NCBI RefSeq assembly: GCF_000379685.1
Contig: NZ_KB903289.1
Location: 97,543 to 161,542, forward strand
DNA length: 64,000 nt
DNA from: Catelliglobosispora koreensis DSM 44566
Lineage (GTDB): Bacteria > Actinomycetota > Actinomycetes > Mycobacteriales > Micromonosporaceae
Reading direction: 5' to 3'
The position numbers were made by a program, and so were the translations under genes. The notes below the pieces were generated by a model that ran no database searches, was not told where the DNA came from, and saw only the letters and a program-made list of their open reading frames with translations. Of the stretch, positions 1 to 8,570 are shown piece by piece; positions within the stretch are counted from its first letter, which is position 1, and each line of letters opens with the position of its first letter.

Positions 1-2
1 GG

Positions 3-197
3 TCAACGGTGTCCGTTTACGACAACCCGGTCTTTTGGGTCCGTCGGGTCGCCACCAACCTGGCTCACTCCCGCTGGAGGCGGCTGCGTGTCGCGACGGG
101 TACGCCGAGAAATACTCATCTCCGCCGGGACTCACGACATGTACGCGGTCCGCTGGTCCTGCACCTAACCGGCAGTCGCGCGGATGCCCTTCGCTGA
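3..197 (+). pseudogene. ECF sigma factor remnant (region 2 only), entering from the left edge
   Basis: The reading frame is open from the window edge. It contains a stretch typical of region 2 of ECF sigma factors: an aromatic/proline segment followed by WVRRVATNLAHSRWRRLR at about 40-95. In intact family members this is followed by a linker and a helix-turn-helix region 4 roughly 60-100 residues later. Here the frame loses family character after RRLRVA and stops at 195-197, and neither other forward frame shows a region 4. The next gene starts at 235. I read it as a truncated or decayed sigma gene whose 5' part lies outside the window. A frameshifted but recently intact gene is the alternative. 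Confidence 0.45.
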
Positions 198-222
198 GTC
201 AACGAGCCGTTCCCAACGGCCC

Positions 223-228
223 TACACT
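223..228 (+). promoter_or_regulatory. -10 element, leaderless start at 235
   Basis: TACACT followed by six bases and then ATG at 235. This fits a TANNNT -10 box placing the transcription start at the start codon. No Shine-Dalgarno sequence precedes this ATG. Confidence 0.45.
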
Positions 229-234
229 CCGTGC

Positions 235-774
235 ATGGTCAAGGAGCTGCGGATAGACCGGTGGATGGCGTTCAACGTCAACACGATCGGTATGCGACAA
301 GACCCGTTCCCGCTGGCGTTCAGTTCCACCGTCGCTGGCGGCGTGTATTCGATTGTCGCGACGGCCGCCCGCGCGGTGGAGCTGGTCGATCTGCTAGCCG
401 CGCATGCCAAGGACTACGCGGTTGTCGTGAATGTGGGGACGAACAGCTTCCTGGAAGACGACGCTTCACCGTGGCCGCTGGGCCAGATCGCGCGTGCGCA
501 GAGCGTTGACGCGACCGTCCACGACATCCGGTGGGCAGCGTCTCGGCACATGTCGGATGATCTGCTGGTCATGCCATGGCTGGAGATGCCCAAGTTCCTC
601 GACGACTGGGGTCACTACCAAATCGAGGTGTTCGATGTCGCCGCGCCATTGACCTCGGCTGAGGCCGACGAGCTGGCGCTCACAGTGAACACACACGACA
701 TGAAGACACCTGTGCTGCCAGCCATCCCAGGCGCGCAGGTGTATTACGGCGGTCACGATGACTGCTACGTGTAG
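235..774 (+). CDS. Conserved-looking protein of unknown function (179 aa)
   Basis: I do not recognise this family. The protein is acidic and apparently cytoplasmic: no signal peptide or membrane segment is visible. It contains an alanine-rich helix (TAARAVELVDLLAAHA) and a tryptophan-rich middle section, and ends in HDDCYV. I chose the ATG at 235 rather than the upstream one at 184 because a TACACT box lies six bases before it and the extra N-terminal residues look non-coding. It is convergent with the beta-lactamase-like gene, with a strong hairpin between them. That it is a real gene rests on the long frame, codon use like its neighbours and the promoter fit. Confidence 0.6.
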   Translation: MVKELRIDRWMAFNVNTIGMRQDPFPLAFSSTVAGGVYSIVATAARAVELVDLLAAHAKDYAVVVNVGTNSFLEDDASPWPLGQIARAQSVDATVHDIRWAASRHMSDDLLVMPWLEMPKFLDDWGHYQIEVFDVAAPLTSAEADELALTVNTHDMKTPVLPAIPGAQVYYGGHDDCYV

Positions 775-868
775 TCGAGACCACTCCGATCCGCTGCCGG
801 ACTCCATGCCTTACCAAGTCGTCCTGGATCTGCCGAGCCAGACCTGGTCCTTGACCCAGGAGCGATAA

Positions 869-902
869 GGGACCGGACAGAAATCGAGTTCTGTCCGGTC
901 CC
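869..902. terminator. Bidirectional hairpin between convergent genes
   Basis: A perfect 14-bp inverted repeat (GGGACCGGACAGAA and its complement) with a 6-base loop lies between the stops at 774 and 913. There is no clear T-run on either side, so it is an actinobacterial-type hairpin terminator. Confidence 0.75.
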
Positions 903-912
903 GGCGGCGCTG

Positions 913-2139
913 TTAGTCGATGGCCTGGTAGACGGTGGTCCAGAAGTCGTGGATGGCATGTGCCGAGTTCGGCACGGTCAGCCCCACCTGGGTGAGCAAA
1001 ATTCCGGTGAGCTGCTTGTCCGGGTCGGCGTAAGCGGAGGCTCCGCTGCCGCCGTCCCAGCCGAACTGGCCGACGGACGCGTAGTCACCGCGGTAGGTGC
1101 GCACCGCCATCCCGTAACCCCAGCCGCCGTGCTGTCCCTGGCCGAATGAGATGTGAACGTTGTCGCGGGCCATGGCTTCCCGGTCGGCGAGTTGCGCAGG
1201 CGTGAGGCTGTTGGTGGTCATCAGCTCCACAGCGGGCCGCGACAGGATCCGCTCGGTGCCGTGCATGCCGTGGTTGAGCAGCATCTGGAAATAGGCGTGG
1301 TAATCGTCCACTGTGGACACCAGCCCACCGCCGCCGCCAGGGAACGCTGGAGGCTGGCTCCACCGGCCACCCACGGCCTCGTCCCAGACGTTGAACTCTC
1401 CCGTTTGCGGGTTGGGAGCGTATAGCGTCGGCATTCGGTCGATCTTGTCTTCGGGTACGTGGAAACCCGTGTCCTTCATGTCGAGCGGGTCGAAGATGCG
1501 TTCCCGCAGGAACTTCTCGAACGACTGACCCGTGACCCTGGCGACCAGCACGCCAAGCAGGTCGTTGCTGATCTGGTACTGCCACCGCTCACCCGGCTGG
1601 TGCATCAGCGGCAGTTCGCCAAGACGGCGCATCCACTCGTCCGGCTCGGGCATCGGCTCTGGCAGGTTAGGCGTCAGCCCCTGCTCGAAGATCGCGCCCA
1701 TGATGGGCGTGCCCAGCGCCGTCATGTCCATGCCGAGCCCGAACGTCGACGTCAGTAGATCCCTTACCGTGATCGGCCTCCGCGCCGGCACGGTGTCCTC
1801 CAGCGCGCTGTCGATCCGCGTGAGCACCCGCCTGTTGGCCAGTTCCGGCAGCCACTGGTCCACCGGGTCATCCAGCCGCAGCCGGCACTCGTCGAGCAGA
1901 ACCATCGCGGCCGCGACGGCGACCGGCTTGGAAGTCGACGCCATCCGGAAGATCGTGTCCCGGCGCATCGGCGGCCCACCGTCGTGCTGCATCGTCCCGA
2001 GCGCTTCGACGTGTGTCTGGCCGCCGCGGCTGACCAGGGCCACCAGCCCGGGAATCTTCCCGGATTCGACGTGCCGTGCCAGCACGTCGTGCAGCCTGCG
2101 CAGTCCCGTCTCGGAGAAGCCGTTGCCTTGCACCATCAT
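913..2139 (-). CDS. Beta-lactamase family serine hydrolase (class C / PBP4-like fold)
   Basis: A 409-residue serine hydrolase of the beta-lactamase/penicillin-binding family. It has the nucleophile motif S-x-x-K (STSK in FRMASTSKPVAVA), a Tyr-containing second motif around YQISND, and a late GGSGAS motif in the place of the KTG-like triad. Such proteins act on beta-lactams, D-amino peptides or esters, and substrate cannot be told from sequence. No clear signal peptide is present after the chosen start, so it may be cytoplasmic. The start is ATG 2139, or ATG 2136 one codon later: GAAGGAGA lies just upstream, while the longer reading frame to 2244 has no such site. It lies in a group of envelope-related genes. 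Confidence 0.9.
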   Translation of the reverse strand: MMVQGNGFSETGLRRLHDVLARHVESGKIPGLVALVSRGGQTHVEALGTMQHDGGPPMRRDTIFRMASTSKPVAVAAAMVLLDECRLRLDDPVDQWLPELANRRVLTRIDSALEDTVPARRPITVRDLLTSTFGLGMDMTALGTPIMGAIFEQGLTPNLPEPMPEPDEWMRRLGELPLMHQPGERWQYQISNDLLGVLVARVTGQSFEKFLRERIFDPLDMKDTGFHVPEDKIDRMPTLYAPNPQTGEFNVWDEAVGGRWSQPPAFPGGGGGLVSTVDDYHAYFQMLLNHGMHGTERILSRPAVELMTTNSLTPAQLADREAMARDNVHISFGQGQHGGWGYGMAVRTYRGDYASVGQFGWDGGSGASAYADPDKQLTGILLTQVGLTVPNSAHAIHDFWTTVYQAID

Positions 2140-2332
2140 GAATCTCCTTCGTGTGCGTGTGTTCGCTGTCCAAACCATGCGTGCCCGACCTGACGCGGCC
2201 CTGACACCGCCCCGACACGGGCCACCTGACCAGCCTGCCGGCACCGCAGGTCGTGATCAACAGCGAACTCAGGCATGACCGATAACCCCATGGTTATGGC
2301 AGGACTAGACAGAGCGCACGCGCTGAACGACT

Positions 2333-2638
2333 GTGGACGGCGTGGTCTCTAAATACCTGTGGAACAAGTGGGGCATGTTCGTCATCGGAGCCGCGCTCCT
2401 AGCGATTGGCCTCGCCACTAGCGGCGGCGAAGTCATGTGTGACGGCAAGCCAATGTCGCCGGATGACACGTGCAGCCACCTTCGCAAACGGCGCGCGGTG
2501 GTCAACACGTTTGAGGAAGAGAAGTTCCACCAGTCCATCGCGGAGAAGATCTTCATCGCGTCGGGCGGCGCCTTCATCATCGCCGGAGTCGTGTGGACCG
2601 TCGTAGACCGCCGCAGGAAAACCCAGCGCCCGCAATGA
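2333..2638 (+). CDS. Small two-helix membrane protein with a Cys-containing loop
   Basis: A 101-residue protein with one hydrophobic segment near residues 14-31 and a second near 76-93. The connecting loop holds the two cysteines in CDGKPMSPDDTC and a charged stretch (RKRR, EEEK). This layout, with a short loop between paired cysteines, recurs in uncharacterised actinobacterial membrane proteins. No function is known to me. The start is GTG at 2333; GTG 2342 is an alternative. The basic C-terminus (DRRRKTQRPQ) suggests the ends face the cytoplasm. Confidence 0.7.
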   Translation: MDGVVSKYLWNKWGMFVIGAALLAIGLATSGGEVMCDGKPMSPDDTCSHLRKRRAVVNTFEEEKFHQSIAEKIFIASGGAFIIAGVVWTVVDRRRKTQRPQ

Positions 2639-2647
2639 ATATTCTGC

Positions 2648-3124
2648 TTACCTGGCCGTGCGGGAACGATTCTCGCGTACTCGTGCCTGCCACATCACAG
2701 CGGCCAGGATGATGACAAACCCTACCGCCACACTGATAAGGCCGGCCTGCATCATGGGCCAGCTGGCGCTATTTCCTGTAACGGGGAGCGTGCCCGACGG
2801 CGAAGGCGTCACCGAACCCGGTGGTGTCACCGAGCTGGACGGCGTGACTGAGCCGGACGGCGTCGCTGAAGATGAGGGCGTTGCCGAAGACGAGGCTGTT
2901 GTCGACGACGAAGGCGACACCGAGCTCGTGGGAGTTGTGGAGGACGAGGCCGTCACCGAGGTTGACGGGCTGGGTCTAGTCCGCGACGGTGTTGGGCTCG
3001 TGCTGCCGTAGCCGTACCCCGGCTCCTGGGCCGTTGCCCCGGCCGGGCCAAGCATCAAGGCAGCGGCACCGGCGAAGGTCACCACGCCGGCCGCGAGCGC
3101 TGTTAGAGCGCGGCTGAGTCCCAT
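2648..3124 (-). CDS. Cell-wall-anchored Ser/Thr-rich protein with LPVTG sorting signal
   Basis: A 158-residue exported surface protein. It has a signal peptide (hydrophobic run to ALMLGPAGATAQ), then about 80 residues made of short Ser/Thr/Pro repeats (SSSTT, SSSATP, GSVTP), and ends in LPVTG, a hydrophobic helix and the basic tail ARVRENRSRTAR. That is a sortase sorting signal: sortase cleaves between T and G and joins the protein to the wall. The repeat is low-complexity and may be glycosylated or act as a stalk, and there is no other folded domain. The ATG at 3124 has GGAG a few bases upstream and starts a good signal peptide, whereas the longer frame to 3235 does not. Confidence 0.8.
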   Translation of the reverse strand: MGLSRALTALAAGVVTFAGAAALMLGPAGATAQEPGYGYGSTSPTPSRTRPSPSTSVTASSSTTPTSSVSPSSSTTASSSATPSSSATPSGSVTPSSSVTPPGSVTPSPSGTLPVTGNSASWPMMQAGLISVAVGFVIILAAVMWQARVRENRSRTAR

Positions 3125-3183
3125 ACTCCGATAACGGAGATGATCGGCAAAAGTAGTGCTCTGACCTGGGAAACGTCGGCCGG

Positions 3184-4149
3184 TCAGTTGGCGGGGGAGA
3201 CGCCGGCCAGTTTGAACGTGTGGATGCGGTCCCACTTCTGCCCGGTGATGAGGTGTACGTCGCCGGTGCGCAGCTCATAGGTGACCGACCAGCGGGTGTG
3301 CGGCTGAGCGACCGCCTGCAGCACCCGCATCGCGCCCTGCCAGCCCAGGGCACCGTTCACTTTGGACAGTTCACCGGACGTGATGGCGTAGCGGCGGTCT
3401 GCGGCACGGGTCGCGGCATCGGCCGGCACAAGCTGGAAGTTAGTCATCGCCTGCCATGGCCCGGCAGACTTCTCGATGCGCAACTGGCCGTCAATGAACT
3501 CAACAACCGCTGACCTTCCAGCCGCGTCAGAGATCAGGTAGTGCAGCGCCGGGCCGCCAGAGAAATCCAGGTTGTACTTGTCGAACCACAGCAACGCCTC
3601 GTCAACAGTGGCCGCATGGTCAAGCATGAGGCGAATGATGCGCACGCTGCCCACCGTCGGCCTGCCCGCCACGGCTGGAGCCCGCCCGGCCGTGTCAGCG
3701 GCCAGCCCGATGGCCAGGCCCTTCTCGTTCATCCCGTCGAAGGGCAGCAGCGGGGCCTTGAGTAGTTCTTTCGGCCGTGCCATGGGGTTTGTTATGCCCA
3801 GGTAAGAAATGTCCACGAGCGAGATCGAGGCGTACCCGTCGGGCGGATCGGCATGCAGCAACAGCGCCGGATTCGGGTCCCAGTCGAAGTTGCGTGCGAA
3901 CACGGGCCGCTCGCGGTCGCCAGCCGCCAGGAAAAGCGAACACCCGAACGGACTCGCCGGCGTAGCGGCCTGAACGTCGGCAAACGGGTCGTAATCGCCA
4001 ATCAGCGTCATCTCGTACAGCGGCAGATCGTCGACCTGACGCAGCGTGGCCAGGCTCGGGTCGCTGGAGTGCTGCTGCTCGACGGCGGGCGTGCAGCCCG
4101 TCACGGCCAGCACCAGCAACAGGGCCAAAGTCACGCGCAAAACAAACAC
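3184..4149 (-). CDS. Lipoprotein of the linear-amide C-N hydrolase / C45-like Ntn hydrolase family
   Basis: A 321-residue lipoprotein. The signal peptide ends in the lipobox LAVTGC, so it should be tethered outside the membrane. The mature part has the nucleophile-Cys region GCSLFLAAGD followed by ARNFDWDP and then MNEKGLAIGLA, the arrangement seen in penicillin V acylase, choloylglycine hydrolase and acyl-CoA:6-APA acyltransferase relatives. In those families the Cys is exposed by autocatalytic processing. Here it sits about 50 residues inside the mature protein, so processing would separate it from the lipid anchor unless the fragments stay associated. The substrate is unknown. The GTG at 4149 is kept because it supplies the basic residue before the hydrophobic core. 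Confidence 0.75.
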   Translation of the reverse strand: MFVLRVTLALLLVLAVTGCTPAVEQQHSSDPSLATLRQVDDLPLYEMTLIGDYDPFADVQAATPASPFGCSLFLAAGDRERPVFARNFDWDPNPALLLHADPPDGYASISLVDISYLGITNPMARPKELLKAPLLPFDGMNEKGLAIGLAADTAGRAPAVAGRPTVGSVRIIRLMLDHAATVDEALLWFDKYNLDFSGGPALHYLISDAAGRSAVVEFIDGQLRIEKSAGPWQAMTNFQLVPADAATRAADRRYAITSGELSKVNGALGWQGAMRVLQAVAQPHTRWSVTYELRTGDVHLITGQKWDRIHTFKLAGVSPAN

Positions 4150-4182
4150 CTCGCGAGGATCAAAGCGATCGATCCTTGAAGC

Positions 4183-4521
4183 CTAGCTTGATTTTCCGTT
4201 CCACAGGAACGTGTCCTTGATGGCGCTGGAGCAGATGCCCACCAGGAGTGTCACCGGCTCAGGCAGAGAATCGTCACGTGTTCCCGCGGTGGTGTGGGAG
4301 AACACGACGGCTAGGAGCATGGCGAGCAGCAGCAGGAGCGACACGGCAGGGCACGCGAGCCCAACTACCGCAAGCAAACCGGCGCCGGAGAACACGGCCA
4401 CCACCCAAACCACGATCGCGACGATCGTGACGCGCATTGCCCACACAAGACTGCGGTATGAAGGCATTTGGCGCAGTGCGGAGGCCAGCTCTGCCGGGCT
4501 GACCCCAGATATTGTTGACAT
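4183..4521 (-). CDS. Small membrane protein, unknown function
   Basis: A 112-residue protein with two long adjacent hydrophobic segments (about residues 27-50 and 52-75), an N-terminal segment possibly amphipathic (SPAELASALRQM) and a polar C-terminal tail. No family was recognised. It lies 33 bases upstream of the Ntn-hydrolase lipoprotein on the same strand, so the two may share a transcript. The ATG at 4521 is the only plausible start. Confidence 0.6.
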   Translation of the reverse strand: MSTISGVSPAELASALRQMPSYRSLVWAMRVTIVAIVVWVVAVFSGAGLLAVVGLACPAVSLLLLLAMLLAVVFSHTTAGTRDDSLPEPVTLLVGICSSAIKDTFLWNGKSS

Positions 4522-4676
4522 AATCCGTCCAAAAGCGAGAATGCTTGCATAAGTCAGCCAGTTTTATACACGATCGCGAATGCGTCCCGACAAGTACCCC
4601 CGGCTGCCTGGCTTCAACCACGGACATGGGGTGAGCGAGTGTCCATGATCCGGTAGTTAACGGATTGTTACGGCCC

Positions 4677-4682
4677 TATTCT
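4677..4682 (+). promoter_or_regulatory. -10 element, leaderless start at 4689
   Basis: TATTCT, then six bases (CCGCAC), then ATG at 4689. It favours this start over the TTG at 4665. Confidence 0.5.
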
Positions 4683-4688
4683 CCGCAC

Positions 4689-6422
4689 ATGACAGCGACG
4701 GACGCGCTTATCAGCCGGATTCGGCAGGCAGTGATAGGTGACGATGTCCTGATCGAGGGTCCTTATGGGCCAAGGCGTATCATGTACGCCGACTACACCG
4801 CGTCAGGTCGCGGGCTCGACTTCGTCGAAGACTATCTGCGTGAGCACGTCTTGCCGCTGTACGCCAACACGCACACCGAGGCCTCCGCGACCGGCAGGCA
4901 CACGACGGCGTTGCGCGAACACGCCCGCCAGCTCATTCACCGCAGCGTCAACGGCAGCGACGAGGACGCGGTGGTGTTTTGTGGCACGGGCGTGACCGGT
5001 GCGATCGACCGGCTGGTGCGCCTTTTCGGCCTGACGGGTCAGCGCGACCGGCCGCCCCCGCAAGAGCGCCCGGTCGTCTTCATCGGACCGTATGAGCACC
5101 ACTCCAACGAATTGCTGTGGCGCGAATCCATCGCCGATGTTGTGCCGGTTCGCGAAGCGGCCGACGGCGGCGTAGACCTGGAAGACTTGGCGCATCAGCT
5201 GTCGCGCTATGCGGCGCGGCCACTCAAGATTGGCAGTTTCTCGGCCGCGTCCAACGTGACCGGCATCCTCACCGAACCTGACGCGGTCTCGCGCCTGCTG
5301 CATCTGCACGGTGCTCTGGCGTGCTGGGACTACGCCGCCGCCGGGCCCTACGTCCACATTGACATGAACCCGGACTCCGATCCCTTGGCCTACAAGGATG
5401 CTGTCGTCATCTCGCCGCACAAATTCGTCGGCGGGCCGGACACACCAGGCGTGCTCGTCGCGAAACGGCACCTGTTTGACCGCCCTGTGCCCGTCATCCC
5501 GGGCGGTGGCACGATCCTGTTCGTCAGCCACGAAAGGCAGTCGTATCACCCCGATCCAACCATCCGCGAGGAAGGCGGCACGCCAGCCATCATCGGCGCC
5601 ATCCGGGCAGGCCTCGCCTTTTCCATCAAAGACTCCGTGGGTACTAAGGAAATCCGCCGCCGGGAATCGGGCTTCGCCCAGCGTGCCCTTGAGTCGTGGT
5701 CACGGGACGAGCGAATCGCCATCCTGGGCAACACCAAAGCCGAACGTCTCGCGATCGTCTCCTTTGGACTCAAAAACGGCCGGGGCATGCTGCACGGCAA
5801 CTTCGTCGCCGCACTCCTGAACGATGTGTTCGGAATCCAGGCTCGCAGCGGCTGTTTCTGTGCCGGGCCCTACTTGCATCGTGGCTTCCCGATCGGCGAC
5901 GCGTGGTCACAGCGGATGGACGAGGCGACAGCCCAGGGGCAGATGGGAGCGAAGCTGTCGTTCACCCGGATCGGCTTTCCGTATTTCGCCAGCGACCAAC
6001 AGGTCGGCTACCTCATCGAAGCGGTGCACCTGCTTGCTGAGCACGCCTGGAAACTGTTGCCCCAGTACGACTTCGACGAAGTCTCCGGACTGTGGTGGCA
6101 CCGTTCGCTGGTCACCCGCAAGCGGGTCGAGCTGCCCGATCTGCTCATGGGATCAGTCCCGGAGCTAGCCAAGGGCAGCCGCGACGACGGCGATCTGCAG
6201 CGCTACCTGAGCGAAGCTATGGACATTTTCGCCCAGGCGACGCCACACCCTCGTGATCTGACCGCCGAAGCGTCGGGTTTCGAAGACATCAGATGGTTTC
6301 CGTTGCCGGGGGAGGGTTCCAGCGAGGTGTGCTGCCCTCCCGACGTGGCGCCGCGCCCGTCATCGCGTCTCGCGAGAGCGCTGGAAATCCTTGCCCCCGC
6401 GGTGCTTTCCGACCGCCAGTAA
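4689..6422 (+). CDS. Class V aminotransferase (cysteine desulfurase-like PLP enzyme)
   Basis: A 577-residue PLP enzyme of aminotransferase class V. It shows MYADYTASGRGL near the N-terminus, the NTHTEAS segment, CGTGVTGAIDRL in the cofactor phosphate-binding region, and SPHKFVGGPDTPG, in which the Lys should form the Schiff base. A late RSGCFCAGPY segment carries cysteines where desulfurases have their persulfide Cys. It is longer than SufS/IscS (about 400) because of an extra C-terminal section of about 120 residues. Related proteins of this length are annotated only as class V aminotransferases. No suf or isc genes are nearby, so a role in sulfur transfer is unproven. Confidence 0.8.
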   Translation: MTATDALISRIRQAVIGDDVLIEGPYGPRRIMYADYTASGRGLDFVEDYLREHVLPLYANTHTEASATGRHTTALREHARQLIHRSVNGSDEDAVVFCGTGVTGAIDRLVRLFGLTGQRDRPPPQERPVVFIGPYEHHSNELLWRESIADVVPVREAADGGVDLEDLAHQLSRYAARPLKIGSFSAASNVTGILTEPDAVSRLLHLHGALACWDYAAAGPYVHIDMNPDSDPLAYKDAVVISPHKFVGGPDTPGVLVAKRHLFDRPVPVIPGGGTILFVSHERQSYHPDPTIREEGGTPAIIGAIRAGLAFSIKDSVGTKEIRRRESGFAQRALESWSRDERIAILGNTKAERLAIVSFGLKNGRGMLHGNFVAALLNDVFGIQARSGCFCAGPYLHRGFPIGDAWSQRMDEATAQGQMGAKLSFTRIGFPYFASDQQVGYLIEAVHLLAEHAWKLLPQYDFDEVSGLWWHRSLVTRKRVELPDLLMGSVPELAKGSRDDGDLQRYLSEAMDIFAQATPHPRDLTAEASGFEDIRWFPLPGEGSSEVCCPPDVAPRPSSRLARALEILAPAVLSDRQ

Positions 6423-6431
6423 ACCTGGACG

Positions 6432-7070
6432 CTAGCCGACGAGCCGGTTTTCCCAAGCCCACGCGGCGGTTTCGACCCTGTTGCGGGCGCCGAGTTTCAT
6501 CTGCACACTCGCCAGATGGGTTTTGACCGTGCCCACGGCGATGAAAAGCTGCGCTGAGATCTCGGAGTTCGTCAGGCCTTGCGCGACCAGTTTCACGACT
6601 TCCAGTTCCCTGGGCGACAGTCCGACGTCCTCGTGGACGGTCGCCGGGGTGCTCAGGTGCGCCAGCAGCCGTACCGTGATGGAAGGGCTGATAAGAGCGT
6701 CGCCGGTGGCTGCCGCGCGCACGGCCTCCACGAGCAGAGCCGGGCCAGAGTCCTTGAGCAGAAAGCCGCAGGCGCCGTTGCGCAGTGCCGTGTGCACATA
6801 CTCGTCGAGGTCAAACGTTGTCACCACAACGACTTTGACCGGTTCAGCGACACCGGGCCCGGCGAGCAAACGCAGCGCCTCAAGTCCATCGAGGCGGGGC
6901 ATGCGGATATCCATCAGCACCACATCGGGCCGCAGTCGCCGGCACATCTCCACGGCGGTGACGCCGTCTTCGGCCTCGCCGATCACTTCCATGTCGGGCT
7001 GCGCACCGATGATCATGCCGAATCCGGTGCGGACCATCGCCTGGTCGTCGGCGATGAGCACCCGGATCAT
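6432..7070 (-). CDS. NarL/LuxR-family response regulator
   Basis: A 212-residue two-domain response regulator. The receiver domain has DD at 8-9, the phosphoacceptor Asp54 in VLMDIRMP, and a conserved KD in FLLKDSGPA. The C-terminal LuxR-type helix-turn-helix runs from LSPRELEVVKLVAQGLTNSEI to GTVKTHL. It should be phosphorylated by the kinase encoded directly upstream, with which it overlaps by 4 bases (ATGA). Targets are unknown. The closest divergent transcript is the D-alanine operon starting at 8407. Confidence 0.95.
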   Translation of the reverse strand: MIRVLIADDQAMVRTGFGMIIGAQPDMEVIGEAEDGVTAVEMCRRLRPDVVLMDIRMPRLDGLEALRLLAGPGVAEPVKVVVVTTFDLDEYVHTALRNGACGFLLKDSGPALLVEAVRAAATGDALISPSITVRLLAHLSTPATVHEDVGLSPRELEVVKLVAQGLTNSEISAQLFIAVGTVKTHLASVQMKLGARNRVETAAWAWENRLVG

Positions 7071-8257
7071 GCCGCCACCTGGCTGCGCAACGGCAGGGCC
7101 GCGTCGACGACCCAGCCGCCGGTGGCGTCAGGCCCGGCGGTGATGGTCCCGCCAACAGCACTGACCCGTTCGCTCAAGCCGATCAGCCCGTAGCCGTGCC
7201 CACGGGCGGCGGGAACGTGCCGCGTCACGCCGTCGTTGACGACCCGGACGAGCAGCCAATCGGGGGTCCGGCGCAGCAGGACGTCAACCGCCCGGGCGTT
7301 CGGCGCGTGCTGGCGGGCGTTGGTCAGCGCCTCCATGACCACCCTGTACGCCGATGTCGAGATCTCAACGGGCAAGCCGTCCAAATCCCCGTCAATATGC
7401 GGGCGCACCAAAGTGGTCGTGGCGCTTCGGAAACTGTCTAGCAGACGGCTCATGTCCGTGATCCCCGGCAGAGGAGCGAGCGGCACTTCCGGTCTGGCGT
7501 TGGGGTTTCGCAGCACACCCACCATCCGCCGCATCGAGGTCATCGTCTCCAAACCAGCGGCTTCAATCTGTTCCAGCGCGGCCAGCACCCGTTGTGGGTC
7601 TTGCTCGGCGACGAATCGTGCGCCCTGAGCCTGGACCACGATCCCCGTCACGTGGTGAGCGATGAAGTCATGCAGGTCGCGCGCGAACTCCGCGCGCTGC
7701 TCAACCCGAAGCGCGGCGACCGCGCGTTCCCGGTTGCTGGCTAGGAGCCGCAGGTAAGTCCCTCCGGCCACCGCGCCCGCCGCGCCGAGGGCCTGAAGCA
7801 ACCCGAACGTGACCCAGTCAGGGCCGAGGCCCCGCAAGGGAAGCAGTGCCACCGCGATGACGGTTACGGTCACCGCGACGGGCGCCCAGCCGGCCGCACC
7901 TCGCCGGGCGACGACGAATATCACGCCCAGCAGCCCCAGCGATTCGGCAAGACCCCAGCTGCGATAGAGGTGGACATCGACAACGGCAACTCCGGCGGTG
8001 ACGGCAAGGGATGCCGCGGCTACCAGGAGCGCGGCCTGCGGCAGCCGCTTGGATCCTTGCCGGTGAATGGGCAGGAAGACCGCCGCCGCGGCGGCCGCTA
8101 GCCCTACCTGGACCGAAATCAGCACCAGGCGCTCTGGGCTGGAGAAGGGCAGCATCTCCAGCGGAACATCGAAGATGCTGCCCACGAGTGCCAGCGTGCC
8201 TAGGGCGGCGAATTGACCGAGCCGCACCCACCATCGCCCAGGAATGTCAGTCATCAT
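7067..8257 (-). CDS. Membrane sensor histidine kinase (HisKA_3 / NarX-DesK type)
   Basis: A 396-residue kinase. The N-terminal half is hydrophobic with about five membrane segments and almost no extracytoplasmic domain, so the signal is probably sensed in the membrane. The dimerisation/phosphoacceptor helix carries His196 in FARDLHDFIAHHVT. The ATPase domain shows the N box (EALTNARQHAPNA) and a G box (GHGYGLIGLSERV). It pairs with the response regulator that overlaps its 3' end. Actinobacterial kinases of this layout often respond to envelope stress, but nothing here proves that. Confidence 0.93.
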   Translation of the reverse strand: MMTDIPGRWWVRLGQFAALGTLALVGSIFDVPLEMLPFSSPERLVLISVQVGLAAAAAAVFLPIHRQGSKRLPQAALLVAAASLAVTAGVAVVDVHLYRSWGLAESLGLLGVIFVVARRGAAGWAPVAVTVTVIAVALLPLRGLGPDWVTFGLLQALGAAGAVAGGTYLRLLASNRERAVAALRVEQRAEFARDLHDFIAHHVTGIVVQAQGARFVAEQDPQRVLAALEQIEAAGLETMTSMRRMVGVLRNPNARPEVPLAPLPGITDMSRLLDSFRSATTTLVRPHIDGDLDGLPVEISTSAYRVVMEALTNARQHAPNARAVDVLLRRTPDWLLVRVVNDGVTRHVPAARGHGYGLIGLSERVSAVGGTITAGPDATGGWVVDAALPLRSQVAA

Positions 8258-8406
8258 CGTGACCCAGCGTAGCTAGCGCGCCGGCGAATCTAGATCAGCC
8301 AAAAGACATACCCTGCCGCACCGAGATCTGGCCACGGGCTGATGCGGCCAGGGTCAGCAGTCCGCGACGCTTCAGTCAGTCAGAACCGCATGTGACTGGA
8401 GGACTG

Positions 8407-8559
8407 ATGACTTGCGTCCGCGAGCTGGAGATATTCGTCGCACAAGTGCTGGTGGCGCCCGTAGCGGCCGCCGCACGGCAGCAACGGCTGGCTTCCCAGC
8501 GGCGAATCCGCGAAACGCTGGCGGTCCGCAGGGCAGCCGCGGCCAGCGGCGGCAGGTAA
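8407..8559 (+). CDS. Possible 50-aa leader ORF before the alanine racemase gene
   Basis: An ATG at 8407 is preceded by CTGGAGGACTG, one of the best ribosome-binding sites in the window. The frame runs 50 codons to TAA at 8557-8559, ending 11 bases before the racemase ATG. The predicted peptide is rich in Ala, Arg and Val (MTCVRELEIFVAQVLVAPVA, then several RR/AAA runs) and has no recognised domain. It could be a translated leader that couples or attenuates racemase expression, a small protein, or the true 5' end of a differently read racemase. The strong site is the main evidence. Confidence 0.4.
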   Translation: MTCVRELEIFVAQVLVAPVAAAARQQRLASQRRIRETLAVRRAAAASGGR

Positions 8560-8570
8560 GCAACGTCACC

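Noticed and set aside
2658-3011. Repeated acidic frame and repeat-like DNA on the plus strand
   Set aside because: It is the mirror of the Ser/Thr/Pro repeat in the LPVTG protein. The periodicity is a coding repeat, not a CRISPR or minisatellite array.
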